In this document: positions 44,901 to 59,800 of the stretch, one piece after another
How positions within the stretch are numbered: position 1 is the first letter of the stretch
Layout of the letters: every line of letters starts with the position of its first letter
Assembly (NCBI RefSeq): GCF_964340395.1
Contig: NC_135565.1
Span: 18,944,709 to 19,008,708, forward strand
DNA: 64,000 nt
Source of the DNA: Glandiceps talaboti
Taxonomy: Eukaryota > Hemichordata > Enteropneusta > Spengelidae
Reading direction: 5' to 3'
Program-made: the position numbers and the translations under genes
Notes under the pieces: generated by a model
Database searches by the model: none
Told to the model about the DNA's origin: nothing
The model's input: the letters and a program-made list of their open reading frames with translations, nothing else

Positions 44901-47152
44901 TAATCAACAAAAGTTAGTATGTGACTTCCCACACGTAGTCCTCCTAGGGTCCCACCGATATACTTGTATATCGCAGCATGGAATCAGACAAAGGCAAGAT
45001 TATAAATTATTGATATATCAAAGTGGTTTTCTGTAAATCATTTTATTTATCTATTTGCATATTCTCAATATGTTACATATGGAAGGACAATACAGTACAG
45101 TCAGACACATTGCAATGGAACTAGACACAGTATCAATTATTCACTATGACTAGCTATACGACTTGGCGGTATCTTTAGACCTGATGTGACCTGGTTACCT
45201 GTTTGTACTATGCTCTTGTTTATCGAGTTCTTGTACGAGGTGGTACAAACAATGACAATTTATGAGACATAATTTCGTTACCTAGATCTCAGATCTCTGC
45301 ACAGATTAGTACTATTATAGTGTACAGCATCGAGAGGTAACGATAGTATAGATACAACACGTAGCAACATCGCTGGGGCTGCAATGATACATGAATTAAA
45401 TCCTCAAACATGATCATCAATCCATAGACCTGGATCAATTAAATTGCAAGAACCCTATCTCATTCATTGTCCAGGATGTTCTGCAGTGCAAAAAAAAAAG
45501 AAAAAGAAAAGAATAGGTCCTTCTAAACCTAACATTTTGTTTATTCCTGCATTTATGAGTCTACCGTACGTTCCAGTGTGGAACTCAGACAATATGCGTG
45601 AATTGTTTCTGGCTTATATATGCCTCCATACATATTCTTACAAGACGACACGATCCACACTGAAACTCCGAAGCCTCTTTTATTTTATCACATACACAAT
45701 TATAAGATTGTTGAAACAGTTACAATTCATCCAATAATTATTATGTATAATGTCATGAAACTTTTTCGATTTCACCCGAAAATAGAACGGCATCATGTCT
45801 TAACTACATGTACATATCTACATACCAAAAGGTGTAACTAGTTGACATTATTATAAGGCGATTCGAGGTAAGGAACAATATATGAAACTGTGCATTCAGG
45901 TGTGTATCTTGGTTTTTGTAAACCATTTACACATTGCTGTCTTCTTCCCTCGTTTGTACAAAGACATGTTAAGAATACTATACATTTGGAGACAGATTAA
46001 CAAAATAAAACACCTTCTCATCATTTTTAGAGGTCATACCGGGCAAATCAATAATAAAAGTACGGTTTAATTTTTTGGGTGGGAGGGGAGAAACACAGCC
46101 ACTTGTAACTGACCGATTGGTTGTTACTTTATCTACTAAATGTTAATAAGTTATTGCCTAACTGTTTGTACTCAATCTACACTCCCACATACTACTTGCT
46201 CAGTCGCCTTGCGTCGTTCACAGAGTGAGCACTGAGCAAATCATTGGATTGCACCATACGTTGGTGTATATATTTCCAGTAACGCCGTCTTTTTAGTACT
46301 GCCTTTCAATTAGATGTAATTTCTGACTCTAGGACGTGTTTCTATCTGTCACCAAATGCTAGGAAATTGTTGCTGATTTCATCATAACTTGTAGGTGCAT
46401 TTGCGAGTACCGATATCCAGACGTACGCATCACTGAATGATCGAGTGCACGGGACATAACTCTCTGTAACTCCAGTAACTTCTCGTACATGTTCAGACGT
46501 CCCCAGAGAACTGAATTGAGAAGTGAGTGGTTTCAGTTGTAATTTTTATTATAATTTGCAAAAAAGACATTGGCGAGTCATTGAGAATTTGATATAGTTG
46601 GTTTTATTACTCTATAATTGTGATAAAGTTCAACTATCTGTTTTGTCTATCATTATGTACAAGTTTAAAATGGTCTGGGATTGCCATCAAGTTGAAGGTA
46701 TAAATCATACCGCTCCCAGTTAAATCTTAAAAGTTTAAAACTCCGATTTTCTAAGTGTGCAGCCTATGATAAATCAATTCAAATTGAAAGGCTTAATGTT
46801 CGTCATAACTTACGTACGAGATTGTCAGTAAATTGTAAACACGTCAGCCATAGGTCAATTTTGTGTTATAGACTTGCCAATCGCTACAACCTTAAGCTTA
46901 TACATGTAGTTTTTAAAAAGTTTGACTGACAATTGTGAATTAATTTGGAAAACGTATCAAACACTGAGGTATACATATTTTAAGATAGTGATATTGATAC
47001 AGTATGAGAATTTATAAACAAGAAAACGTTCAAAAATGAAACATAATTATAGTGAATATCTGTTCTTTACGTACGTTAACTAGTATAGTAAGATATGATG
47101 TTAGTTTTAGGTGATAAAAGGACAGTCATTGGGAAAGAGAGGGTTGTCATAC

Positions 47153-47164
47153 ACAGAGAGCGAG

Positions 47165-47234
<70 letters not shown>

Positions 47235-47477
47235 CGAGAGAGAGAGAGAGAGAGCGAGAGCGAGAGCGAGAGAGAGAGAGAGAGCGCGAGAGAGAGCGAG
47301 AGCGAGAGAGAGAGAGCGAGAGAGAGCGAGAGCGAGAGAGAGAGAGAGAGCGAGAGCGAGAGAGAGAGAGAGAGAGCGAGAGCGAGAGAGAGAGAGAGCG
47401 CGAGAGAGAGAGAGAAAGAGAGAGAGCGAGCGAGAGAGAGAGGGAGAGCGAGAGAGAGAGAGAGAGAGCGAGAGAGC

Positions 47478-47510
<33 letters not shown>

Positions 47511-47525
47511 CGAGAGAGAGAGAGA
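47153..47525. repeat. (GA)n microsatellite with GAGC variants
   Basis: About 370 bp of ga repeat interspersed with gagcgag, only in unit B, ending about 310 bp before the gene B start codon. It gives RERE and SLSL frames that are not genes. Confidence 0.97.
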
Positions 47526-47565
47526 ATATGTTGGCATGTGTGTATATGGGGAGAGATGCTTGTAT

Positions 47566-47632
<67 letters not shown>

Positions 47633-47633
47633 T
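47566..47633. repeat. (TTTA)n microsatellite
   Basis: Seventeen tttatt-type units about 200 bp upstream of the gene B start. Unit A has only about four units at the matching place (5,797-5,812). Confidence 0.97.
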
Positions 47634-47838
47634 TCAATTCATTAATTTGTTTTGTTACTTATTTACTTGGACGCGGGTACTGGCTAGATTTTTTTGTCTC
47701 AGCGAGCTACAACTCTAGATCTCCAAACCTGTACATAATGGCCACAACGTTAGATTACCCCTTTTTTACACCACTTCTCGACTTTGATTTGTAACGCCAC
47801 AGTTGCTGATTGGTGCAGTTTATTCCAACAGGTACAAG

Positions 47839-49120
47839 ATGAATACCAAGTCCGTGAATGAAAATACATCTGTTCTGATCATTTGTGACAGGTGGGGGTC
47901 TCCATTTCTCAAAGGTACTCCAGCCGCCGTCAGACTGCTTGCGCGTCTATTTCAGACATTAGGTCTTAAAGTGTCGTGTCTTGTATTAAAAGTAACAGAG
48001 GAAGAAATAGAAGAAGCGAAAAGGGACAATATTGAGCTAATTTACCCACACCCTCCCGGTACTCTCCAATATGACACCCCACGCCGCCAATGGCTATATG
48101 CATGTGAAGCGTACTACCCGAATGTTTCAAAAATGAAACCTCACGTGCAAATTGTGTTTGGGTTTGCTATGACGACATCCGAGGCAGCCTTGGCAATCAA
48201 AGATCGGATTTTGTCGATGGCCAAGTACTACATTGCATTTCTGTGGCCAACTGATGTTACCCCTCCTAGTATAATAGGTTGTGATGCAACTGCATTACAA
48301 CATCGTGTTCAACACTTGCAAAAAGAAATCGAATTTGCCGATGGTATGGTCTCGTTAGATCAGAAGACCTTTCGTCATTGCAATCAGAGATTCCAAGCAT
48401 TTACTGAGAAGCAGTTTAAAATTTATCCCCGACCAGATGACATTTATCTGAACATGCAACAGCCCACAGTCCCCACGGAAAGTTCAGACCCTAGAATTTT
48501 ATCATTTCTAACGGAGCAGGATTCACACAGCATGCAAAGCCACCATTTACTGGCAAAGGCTGTGAATGAAGTTGCTGAATGTTACCATAGGGTACAATGG
48601 CAACCGCCAAAATGGGAAATCCTGGGTATTCCTGAAGGGAAAGAGTATGACATTCAAAGACATCTTGATCCACACCCGCACTTACCTATTGTTACCTCTT
48701 CTATGCCAACTGTGAAGCACATGAAAACGGAACTCCTTAGTTCCAATCTAATCCTAATCCCTCCATCCCCTGGAATGAATTCCCTCCATCTTATGCTCAC
48801 TGCTATGGCGATTGGAATACCTTTCCTTGTTTCTACTTACACCACCTGTCACGATTTCATCAGAACACATTTCGAGGACTACAAGGATGCAACGGTAGTT
48901 GACATGACAGATGTGGATAAGTTTAAAGATCAAATTGTATTGATTCTTCGAAACCCAAATGTGTACTTTAAGAAAGCAGCCGAAATGAAAACGAGGCTTC
49001 GTACTGAGGTGTTGCCGTCCATGAACAACATGAACGAAACATTTCTGGACAAAATGAGACAACATCTCGATGACATGAAAACAGACGAAGTACCAGAAAC
49101 TAAACATTCAGACACATCAG
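47839..49120 (+). CDS. Gene B exon 1: GT-B-like domain
   Basis: Residues 1-427 plus one base, same length as exon 1 of gene A, with donor cag/gtaaat. It keeps [19 protein letters not shown] and [19 protein letters not shown], again without an E-x7-E pair. Residues 1-68 have one change from A; residues 69-372 have most of the rest, many in runs (for example 214-218, 248-254, 283-286). Read-through past the donor ends after five codons, unlike copy A. Confidence 0.75.
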
Positions 49121-50659
49121 GTAAATCTATTATATGTTAATCAATCCTTTAAGAAAACTTAGAGCGATCTCTTTCTACCTCATCGTTTAAAAGAACCGTA
49201 TTGGTAAATAATGGGCTTTATGCCTGGCAGAAAAGGAAGATATTTAAAATTGCAAGTAATCTACATCTTGAAACGTTCTTATAACAATAACAAGAGATAA
49301 ATTAACCTACCAAACAATTCGACAGATAATGATGTAATAAAGATTTTCTACTAAACATTTCAAAGAATGTATTAATCAAGGAAACCAAAGTACAACATAA
49401 CGTCAATTAGTAATGGCAAGATGACAATTTTGATCGATTTGGTGCAAAATTCACAAAAAAACCCACACATTTATAATGCAAAACTTCAAGTTATATTTAT
49501 AAATAAAGAAAAGGAAAATAATTGCCATTTTTTTTTCTTTTTAGTTTTTAGGTTGAGAAAAATATTGAATGAACAATGACATCTAAAGTAATTTTAAACA
49601 CTAAAGAGAGACTGATTTTATCTTAGCTGTATTGTCGTTTCATACAATTTCTGTAAGTTTATTTAGAAAGGTAGCATGATGCAGGATTGGCGTAACACGT
49701 TGTAGTATTGATACGAAATGAATATTCCGGATTAGCTAAGAATAAAGATATAAATTAAAGCTAAGGCTAAAAAAATCAGTCTGACATTTTCCCCTTTTGA
49801 TTTTAGATAGTGGTGATGATTCATCAGGTATTCCTACTAAACGAGCAAGGTTAGATCTTCCCACGGATTCAGGAGAACACCATGATGATTCAGATGAAGT
49901 TAAGGATTCCACTGGACCCAACGATGCTGCAACTGCAGGTGATATATTTGTTTCATTATACACAATAAATATTCTCATTGTAAGATTTCTGACAATTCTT
50001 AGTCTACTCAGTCAATTTGAGAATTGGCCAAGTCAGAATTAATTATGGGCAAGTCTTTGAGAAGTTGTTTCGCAAAGACTATATTCTCTAGTGGTATACT
50101 TTGGTGGACGACTTTTAAATTTTGCTCCTAAAAATTATCCTATAGCCAAATAATGTGTTAAGTATACTAGCTTTCTTTCATCACCTGTCGTAGTAACGCT
50201 ATTTGGGAATTGTTCAACATAAAACCATTTTTCGCAAAATAGGCATAGGTTTTAAAATTTTTCATGAATAAATACTAGTGCGCCTACTGATACGTGAAAA
50301 ATAGCAGTTGTCTCATGGTATCTGTTTAAATTAAGTTGTTTACAGTATATACGATATATCAAAGTGTATGGAAGAATAAATAAGAAAACTAGGCTTTGTG
50401 AAGTCATTTTGACATCAAATATATTTATATATTCAATATATGTTAATTTTGTTTCAAATTTGATTTACTTCCAGTCACCGAAGACAACCCATCAGGACAT
50501 AAATCAGAAACTATCTGTCATCAACCGTCAGCTGATCATCTAGATAACCCTAGTCCTGGTACGTTTTAATCTTAAAACAAAATAGTGTCAATGGCATTGT
50601 AGAACTCTATAACTTAAGTTATTACCACAACTTTTTAGTTCAGTAGTGCTATAGGCATA

Positions 50660-50703
<44 letters not shown>

Positions 50704-51487
50704 TGAACAACTTAATTAAAGTCAATTAAAACTACTGAACCGATTGCCATGATATTTGGTGGGTATATTACCTTAGGTGTCTTGCTGTGAAATTGTTCAA
50801 ATCAAAATGATCTTACCACCGATGTGTGATTTGGGTATAAAAATGTGTCTTTTGGTCAAAAATCTATAATTCCCATAACTATAATTCCCAAACTACTGAG
50901 CAGATTGCACTCAAAGTTGGTGTGTTTAGATTAAGATTTGTTCATGACATGATGATCTCATCAGTGATATGCAATTTAGGTCTAAACAATTTTTTTGGGT
51001 CATAAATCTATAATTCCCAAACTACTGAGCAGATTGCACTCAAAGTTGGTGTGTTTAGATTAAGATTTGTTCATGACATGATGATCTCATCAGTGATATG
51101 CAATTTAGGTCTAAACAATTTTTTTGGGTCATAAATCTATAATTCCCAAACTACTGAGCAGATTGCACTCAAAGTTGGTGTGTTTAGATTAAGATTTGTT
51201 CATGACATGATGATCTCATCAGTGATATGCAATTTAGGTCTAAACAATTTTTTTGGGTCATAAATCTATAATTCCCAAACTACTGAGCAGATTGCACTCA
51301 AAGTTGGTGTGTTTAGATTAAGATTTGTTCATGACATGATGATCTCATCAGTGATATGCAATTTAGGTCTTAAAATTTTTTTTGGGTCATAAATCTATAA
51401 TTACACAACTACTGAGCAGATGGGGCTGAAATTTAATGGGATTCATCTGGGGATGTGTAGATCATCAGACATCAAATACACACTCAT

Positions 51488-51540
<53 letters not shown>

Positions 51541-51588
51541 CACGCACACACACACACATGCACGCACGCGCATGCACGCATGCACACG

Positions 51589-51641
<53 letters not shown>

Positions 51642-53845
51642 CAGTTGTGCTAAACATGTTATAATTGTTTCCAGAAACTGTGACAATTTAATGTACTTAA
51701 AACTGTGTTCTTCACAATAACTGGAGCATGGGTAAAGTAATTAATTAGAATTCTTATAAAATTTAATACTAAATCACTTTTGAATTATAATTTTCATGAA
51801 AGTAGTAACATTTATAATTCTCTTCTTTTCCTTTTAAACAAATCTAGATAAGTCAGCATCAAATCCTACAGAAGATGTCTCTGACAAATCAGCTGATGAT
51901 AAAGAGGAAAGTAATAATCCAGGTATGGCATCTATTTAAAAAAAATATTTGCATAAGTTCTCTCTTGTTACCTCATGAAGACTAAGAAAAAAGTCAAGTG
52001 AAAATTGTTATTTAAGAAACAGGGAAAAATCATAATTTTCTGTAGAGTTTAGATGGGTGCCTACAAAAATAACATGTATGTACATGTTGTGAAGAAAGGT
52101 ATAATACAGTAATTTCATATCGACCTGAAAATCTCTAAAATTATAAGATATTTGTGAAATATTAATTATTAATATCTCTGATTATCATCATTTCAACTAC
52201 TCTATTTCATCAGGTGTTCCAGGAGGTAGTGGAGATGTCAGTCCAGCCACACATACAGAAGAAACAAGAAGTCCAGGTATGTAATTTATTTCATGGTTTG
52301 ATCTAGCTGGGGTAGATAGAACATTGTGATGTTTTAGAAAGAAACCACATATAAAAAGAGTATGTCTTGTGGCTATGGTGGACATGATGTGTGTGTATGA
52401 AGGGAGTGAGGTGTATTTCATTGTGTAGTGGGAGAGGAATACCACTATATTTGATTGTGTGTGTGTGTGTGAAGCCTAAAGAGAGAGTGTGTATATCTGT
52501 ATTAAAGTGGTCATGTAGATGTGTACGTGGTATTTATTTAAATTTAGATTTTTCATTTGTAAACCAATTCTATCATGGTTTCCTATTTGAAAAATAAATG
52601 TGAAAAACTTTGACCAAGTCTGTGTTTATAACTCAATACATGTACATTGCAACAAATCTAAAATTTATTGAGTCACAAACAAGGACTTGGCATATGTTGT
52701 TTCACATTGATTATTCAAGTAGGACGCCATGATAAAATTGTTTTATAAATTAGAAATCTAAACTAAATACCCAATCCTCATCCATATGGCCACTTTAAGA
52801 AAGGGGTGTTTTCTGTAAGTAGAGGGGGTGTATTCAGAGAGAGGTATTTTCTGTAAGTAGAGGGGGTGTATTTCTATGTGTTGATAGAGATATATTCCTG
52901 CATGTAGAGTGAGGGGGTTGTATTCTGTGTGCATGTGTAAAGAGAAATGGGGCATATTTCTAAGTGTTGAGAGAGAGGTGTATTTTTGTGAACAGAGGAT
53001 GTATTTCTGTGTGTAGATTACTGTGTAGAGATATGTATATCTCTGTGTAGGGAGAGACGGCCATGTTTCTGTTTAATATATAGCCTAGAGGCTGTGCAGA
53101 GATAGGTATATTTCTGTGAGTAGGGAGAGATGGCCATGTTTCTTTTAGTCTAGAGGCTGTGCAGAGATAGATATATATTTAGTCTAGAGGCTGTGTAGAG
53201 ATAGTTATATTTCTGTGAGTAGGGAGAGATGGCCATGTTCCTTTTAGTCTAGAGGCTATCTGTGGCTTCAAATCAGACCATTGTTGCCATGGCATCTTGA
53301 ATTTTCCTACGAGGACCATATTGGAAATGAGTGTTTAATTTTTTTTATATGCTAGTGTACTCAGCAGTTATAAATATTGTCCAAATATGGTAAATTTGTC
53401 AGCTCATGACACTACTTATATATTGTTTACATCATTCCAATAGTTGGGGTTTACTCATGTACATGAACAACATTTGGTTCATGACTTCTCACCTGATTCC
53501 TCTAGATGAGGTGAAGGAGATCTTCAGATTCAAAGCCATGGATAACCTCTAGGCATATTGTGTATTCCTATGTGTAGAGTGCGTGTATTTCCCTGTGTAT
53601 AGATAGGTATATATTTCTGTAGTAGAGAGAAGGGGTGTATTTCTGAGTGCGGTTAAGGTGAGAACACCTACCTATCTAACCAATTAATCTTTTCTCTCAA
53701 GGTGACATTCCAGGAGGCAGTTCCACTGTAAGTCCAGCCACACATAAAGAGGAGACACGCAGTCCAGGTAGAGTACCTCTTAAATAAAATATATTGTTGA
53801 TGCTTTTAGCAAGCAGTTACTTTATAGAGTATTTGTGGTGGACAT

Positions 53846-53877
<32 letters not shown>

Positions 53878-56800
53878 AACAGAGTGGTGTATTGTCATGT
53901 GTTGATATACATAAAGCCAGCCATTCAATAATAGTAATCATTGTATTTGTTTCACTGTTAATTATCCACGTCTGTGCTGTGCTTTTCATTGAGAATTGTA
54001 AAAGTGACCATTCTAAAATGTTATATTGTAACACATTGAACACGGTGTCTGTTAACCTTTTGACCATAATGAAATAAATGAAATTTTTCTTTTATCTTCC
54101 ATACAGGACACATAACACTTCATGTAAACCCTGCAGGTGGTATTCCTAGAGAAGGAAGATCCATCGGAGAAGTAGAACATGCATACTTTAGAACAGAAGA
54201 AGTCCTTGAGGAAGCCCCTCAACATATCAATAACATTCACCCACATCTGCATGTAGACAAAGTTGGGGGTAACAGTGTGTACTACACCATAGCCTGTGAG
54301 ACTTTGGATGCCGTGGAGTGTTTATGGAAGAAATATGAAACCCTGAATCTCAACAAACTGATAACATCTACAACTATCACAGAGAAAACACTGAATGAAA
54401 TTGGTGCTTCATACTTCTCAATACAGACTACACTGGATATTGTGGAATATGAACACTGTAAGAGAGAATTACTGGAAAGAGGTAACTATTGGTTTTGTGT
54501 AGATTACAATAAGTAACTGCAATGCTGTCAAGGATTTTTGCTTTTATTAAACCATAAGTACCCGGAACAGATAATTTTCAACAGCATACGTACTACATTA
54601 TGTGTACTTCTGAACAGTATACAACAATGACTATAATATGTGGACAGATTGTTATAGGGAACTTGCAAACCCGCCATGTTGTATGTTGCGCCATGGGAAA
54701 TGTGATAATAAATACAAAATTTTTAGCATTGTAAACAATAATCAATTCGTAGTTACCCTGACCATTGTGGGAGGTTTATGTTATCAGTAGCGCCAGATTA
54801 GGTATCACAATAACTAGATAATCCCATAGTCCTTTGCATCTGAGCATGCTCAGTCTGGATTGCAAGTTCCCTATTGGATTGGATGTAAACTGATGGAATG
54901 CTTCATTTGTAGGAAATATACAGTATACTGTGAGTGCAAGTGTCAAATGTTGACAGAAAAACTGTCAAAGAGAGTTTTAATAAACTCAAGTTGGAGAAAA
55001 TGTAAGCCAGTAAAAGTACTGATTCTAAGCTAGTTCAAGCTATTCATTTGTTTTAAATTAGATTAATTACTCATTAGATACATGTCTAATAGTGTTAAAA
55101 CCTTAAAATTACCAAATGGATGAGAATTTATGGTATTTATTTTAAATTTGTAATTTATAAAACACCTTTACTATCTTTTTCTACTTGAAAAACAATGTGA
55201 AATAACATATACCAAGTCCTTGTTTGTAACTCAATAAATTGCAAAACATTAAAAAAAAGTGTTAACTGTTCGTTACTGTATGTACAATAACAAACTCTTT
55301 ACACTTCTTGCACCTTTTTGCAATTTACTGAGTTCCGAACACATAATTGGTATATGTTGTTTTTCATTTTTTTTCAAAGTAGAAAAACTTAGTAAAGATA
55401 TTTTATCAATTAATAATCCAACATAAATACCACAAATTTTCATCCATTTGGCAACTTTAAGTTAACAATACATGTATGTGTCTATTGTTTAACAGGTGAC
55501 ATTGCCAAAGCAACACCAATGGAAGCTGATGATAGTGATGGGGAAAGCAGTCAAAGACAAGTTCAGCTTACTACAGAAAATAAAGAACTCAAAGTAGAAA
55601 CTACCAAACTTAGAATTACAATTAGTTCTTTACAGAAAAAAGTTGATGAATTTGATGCTAGAATCCACTTGCTAAACACAGCTCTGAAAGAAAATACAGA
55701 GTTGAAAGTAGATCAGGCAATCCTGCAAGCATCTGTGAAAGAGAAAGATATTGAAATAGAAATATTGAGAAAGAATCTAGAGGAAAAGGAAAAGGGGGAG
55801 AAAGCAATGATAGATAGAATACTGAAATTAAGCAATGAAAATTCTAAATTGAAAGAATCTTCTGGGAAGGGAGGAGATCCATCTCTTTCAGAAGAAAACC
55901 GTCAACTCAAGAAGGAAGTCACCAGTCTTAAAGAAAAAGTTGAGGATCTTGAAAAAAAGAATATTACTAAGCAGCAGGAGATTGAAAGACTTGAAATGGA
56001 AATGGACAAAATTGAAGGTTAGTGGTAAGCATAGAATACTGTCTAGTCTATTTAATTTCAGGTTTTGAGCATTTGTACAGTAATTTCTTCCATTGCAGAT
56101 TTGAAAGCTTACTCAACAACTTTGACAAAAAACCATTCCCATTAACTGCCCCACACACTTTAGCCTGTTTTACTGTGCTGTTGACATATATTGTTAGCTT
56201 GCGCTCGTATTCTCCTGTTTACTGTGATGTGAAGATGCATTGTTAGCTGGTTGTACCTCCCAGCCCTCATATTCACCTGTTTACTGCACTGTTGAGATAC
56301 ATTGTTGGCTGGTTGTACCACCTAGCCCTCATATTCTCCTGTTTACTGCACTGTTGAGATACATTGTTAGCTGGTTGTACCTCTAGGCCTACCCCTCATA
56401 TTCTCCTGTTTTCTGCACTGTTGAAATACATTGTTAGCTGGTTGTACCTCCTAGGCCTTTTATTCTCCACTTGTAATGATAACATTCTCAAAACTGATTA
56501 CAAATTAACTTTTTTTTGCCCAATCGCCAGCGCCTGCATTCCCTTCACCCATGACAACTAGTCAGACTGTCATTATTCATTTGAATCATTATTTAAATGC
56601 ATTAAGCCACGTGATGTAGTAATTTACATGTTATTTACATACATTTGGATAACCATGATAACAACTTTCAGGATATGGCTACTGTGAATTGTTTGAATTT
56701 TTTCTTAAACTAATATGAGGGCTAGGAGGTACAACCAGCTAATGACGTATCTCAACAGCACAGTAATTTGAGTAAACTGGCTACACAACCTTAAAGTTAT

Positions 56801-59800
56801 AAACCTTTTGAGTCAAATACTAAAGGTATCACCTCAAAGTGAGACTACAATTTACTCAAGACTACATTTGCAAAGTAGATGCTAGTAAGGTAAACATCCG
56901 GGTATGGAACAAGACAATCAATTCCTGGTTATATACTACAATGTAAAATACTTGGTATGATTTTTACAACAATTGCACTTTACGCTATAACTTTAAAACA
57001 TGTACAGATTAATGCTACAACTGCCAAAGATTAACATACAATTGTTTTAAAACTGACCATGAGTACAGGTATACATAGCAGTGTTTGTTATTTAATAATA
57101 TACATTTGTTGCCTGACTAGTAGTTTTCGTTTTCTGACTTAGCAGTGTTTGTTTTCTGACTAACAGTAACAGTGTTTGTTGTCTGATTAGCAGTGTTTGT
57201 TCTCTGACAGCGTCTGTTGTCTGACTAGCAGTGTTTGTTGTCTGACTTAGTAGTGTTTGTTGTCTGACTAGCAGTGTTTGTTCTCTGACAGCGTCTGTTG
57301 TCTGACTAGCAGTGTTTGTTGTCTGACTAGCAGTGTTTGTTGTCTGACTAACAGTGTTTGTCTACCAGTGTTTGTTGTCTGACTAACAGTGTTTGTTGTC
57401 TGACTAGCAGTGTTTGTTGTCTGACTAGCAGTGTTTGTTGTCTGACTAGCAGTGTTTGTTCTCTGACAGCGTCTGTTGTCTGACTAGCAGTGTTTGTTGT
57501 CTGACTAGCAGTGTTTGTTGTCTGACTAACAGTGTTTGTTGTCTGACTAACAGTGTTTGTTGTCTGACTAGCAGTGTTTGTTGTCTGACTAACAGTGTTT
57601 GTTGTCTGACTAGCAGTGTTTATTATCTGACTAACAGTGTTTGTTGTCTGACTAACAGTGTTTGTTGTCTGACTAGCAGTGTTTGTTGTCTGACTAACAG
57701 TGTTTGTTGTCTGACTAGCAGTGTTTATTATCTGACTAGCAGTGTTTGTTGTCTGACTAGCAGTGTTTCTTGTCTGACTAGCAGTGTTTATTGTCTGACT
57801 AAGTTTTTGTTGTCTGACTAGCAGAGTTTGGTGTCTGACTAAGTGTTTGTTGTCTGACTAACAGTGTTTGTTGTCTGACTAGCAGTATATATTGTCTGAC
57901 TAGCAGTGTTTATTGTCTGACTAGCAGTATTTGTTGTCTGACTAGCAGTGTTTGTTGTCTGACTAGCAGTGTTTGTTGTCTAACTAGCAGTGTTTATTGT
58001 CTGACTTAGTAGTGTTTGTTGTCTGACTAAGTGTTTGTTGTCTGACTAGCAGTGTTTGTTGTCTGATTAACAGTGTCTGTTGTCTAACTAGCAGTGTTTA
58101 TTGTCTGACTAAGTGTTTGTTGTCTAACTAGCAGTGTTTATTGTCTGACTAGCAGTGTTTATTGTCTGACTAGCAGTGTTCGTTGTCTGACTAGCAGTGT
58201 TTGTCTGACTAGCAGTGTTTGTTGTCTGACTAGCAGTGTTTGTTGTCTGACTAAGTGTTTGTTGTCTAACTAGCAGTGTTTATTGTCTGACTAGCAGTGT
58301 TTGTTGTCTGACTAGCAGTGTTTGTTGTCTGACTAGCAGTGTTTGTCTGACTAGCAGTGTTTGTTGTCTGACTAGCAGTGTTTGTTGTCTGACTAGCAGT
58401 GTTTGTCTGACTAGCAGTGTTTGTTGTCTGGCTAACAGTGTTTATTGTCTGACTAAGTGTTTGTTGTCTGACTAGCAGTGTTTGTTGTCTGACTAGCAGT
58501 GTTTGTCTGACTAGCAGTGTTTGTTGTCTGACTAGCAGTGTTTGTTGTCTGACTAGCAGTGTTTGTTGTCTGACTAGCAGTGTTTATTGTCTGACTAAGT
58601 GTTTGTTGTCTGACTAGCAGTGTTTGTTGTCTGACTAGCAGTGTTTGTCTGACTAGCAGTGTTTGTTGTCTGACTAAGTGTTTGTTGTCTGACTAGCAGT
58701 GTTTATTGTCTGACTAGCAGTATTTGTTGTCTGACTAGCAGTGTTTATTGTCTGACTAGCAGTGTTTGTTGTCTGACTAGCAGTGTTTATTGTCTGACTA
58801 GCAGTATTTGTTGTCTGACTAGCAGTGTTTGTTGTCTGACTAGCAGTGTTTGTTGTCTAACTAGCAGTGTTTATTGTCTGACTAAGTGTTTGTTGTCTAA
58901 CTAGCAGTGTTTATTGTCTGACTTAGTAGTGTTTGTTGTCTGACTAGCAGTGTTTGTTGTCTGACTAAGTGTTTGTTGTCTGACTAGCAGTGTTTGTTGT
59001 CTGACTAGCAGTGTTTGTCTGACTAGCAGTGTTTGTTGTCTGACTAGCAGTGTTTGTTGTCTGACTAGCAGTGTTTATTGTCTGACTAGCAGTATTTGTT
59101 GTCTGACTAGCAGTGTTTGTTGTCTGACTAGCAGTGTTTGTTGTCTAACTAGCAGTGTTTATTGTCTGACTAAGTGTTTGTTGTCTAACTAGCAGTGTTT
59201 ATTGTCTGACTTAGTAGTGTTTGTTGTCTGACTAGCAGTGTTTGTTGTCTGACTAAGTGTTTGTTGTCTGACTAGCAGTGTTTGTCTGACTAGCAGTGTT
59301 TGTTGTCTGACTAGCAGTGTTTGTTGTCTGACTAGCAGTGTTTGTCTGACTAGCAGTGTTTGTTGTCTGACTAGCAGTGTTTGTCTGACTAGCAGTGTTT
59401 GTTGTCTGACTAGCAGTGTTTGTTGTCTGACTAGCAGTGTTTGTTGTCTGACTAGCAGTGTTTATTGTCTGACTTAGTAGTGTTTGTTGTCTGACTAGCA
59501 GTGTTTGTTGTCTGACTAACAGTGTTTGTTGTCTGACTAGCAGTGTTTGTTGTCTGACTAGCAGTGTTTATTGTCTGACTAGCAGTGTTTGTTGTCTGAC
59601 TAGCAGTGTTTGTTGTCTGACTAAGTGTTTGTTGTCTGACTAACAGTGTTTGTTGTCTGACTAGCAGTGTTTGTCTGACTAGCAGTGTTTGTTGTCTGAC
59701 TAGCAGTGTTTGTTGTCTGACTAGCAGTGTTTGTTGTCTGACTAGCAGTGTTTATTGTCTGACTTAGTAGTGTTTGTTGTCTGACTAGCAGTGTTTGTTG

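Larger units (their letters stand above)
41965..47838. other. Unit B upstream intergenic region, no gene recognised
   Basis: Aligns with 245-5,981. It lacks the 4,700-5,355 block of unit A, has a local duplication near 43,560-43,860 (tttgaaattgggccac twice) and carries the GA and TTTA repeats just before gene B. Confidence 0.6.

Noticed and set aside
47076-47794. RERERE / SLSLSL open frames upstream of gene B
   Set aside because: Produced by the GA microsatellite; no independent motif.
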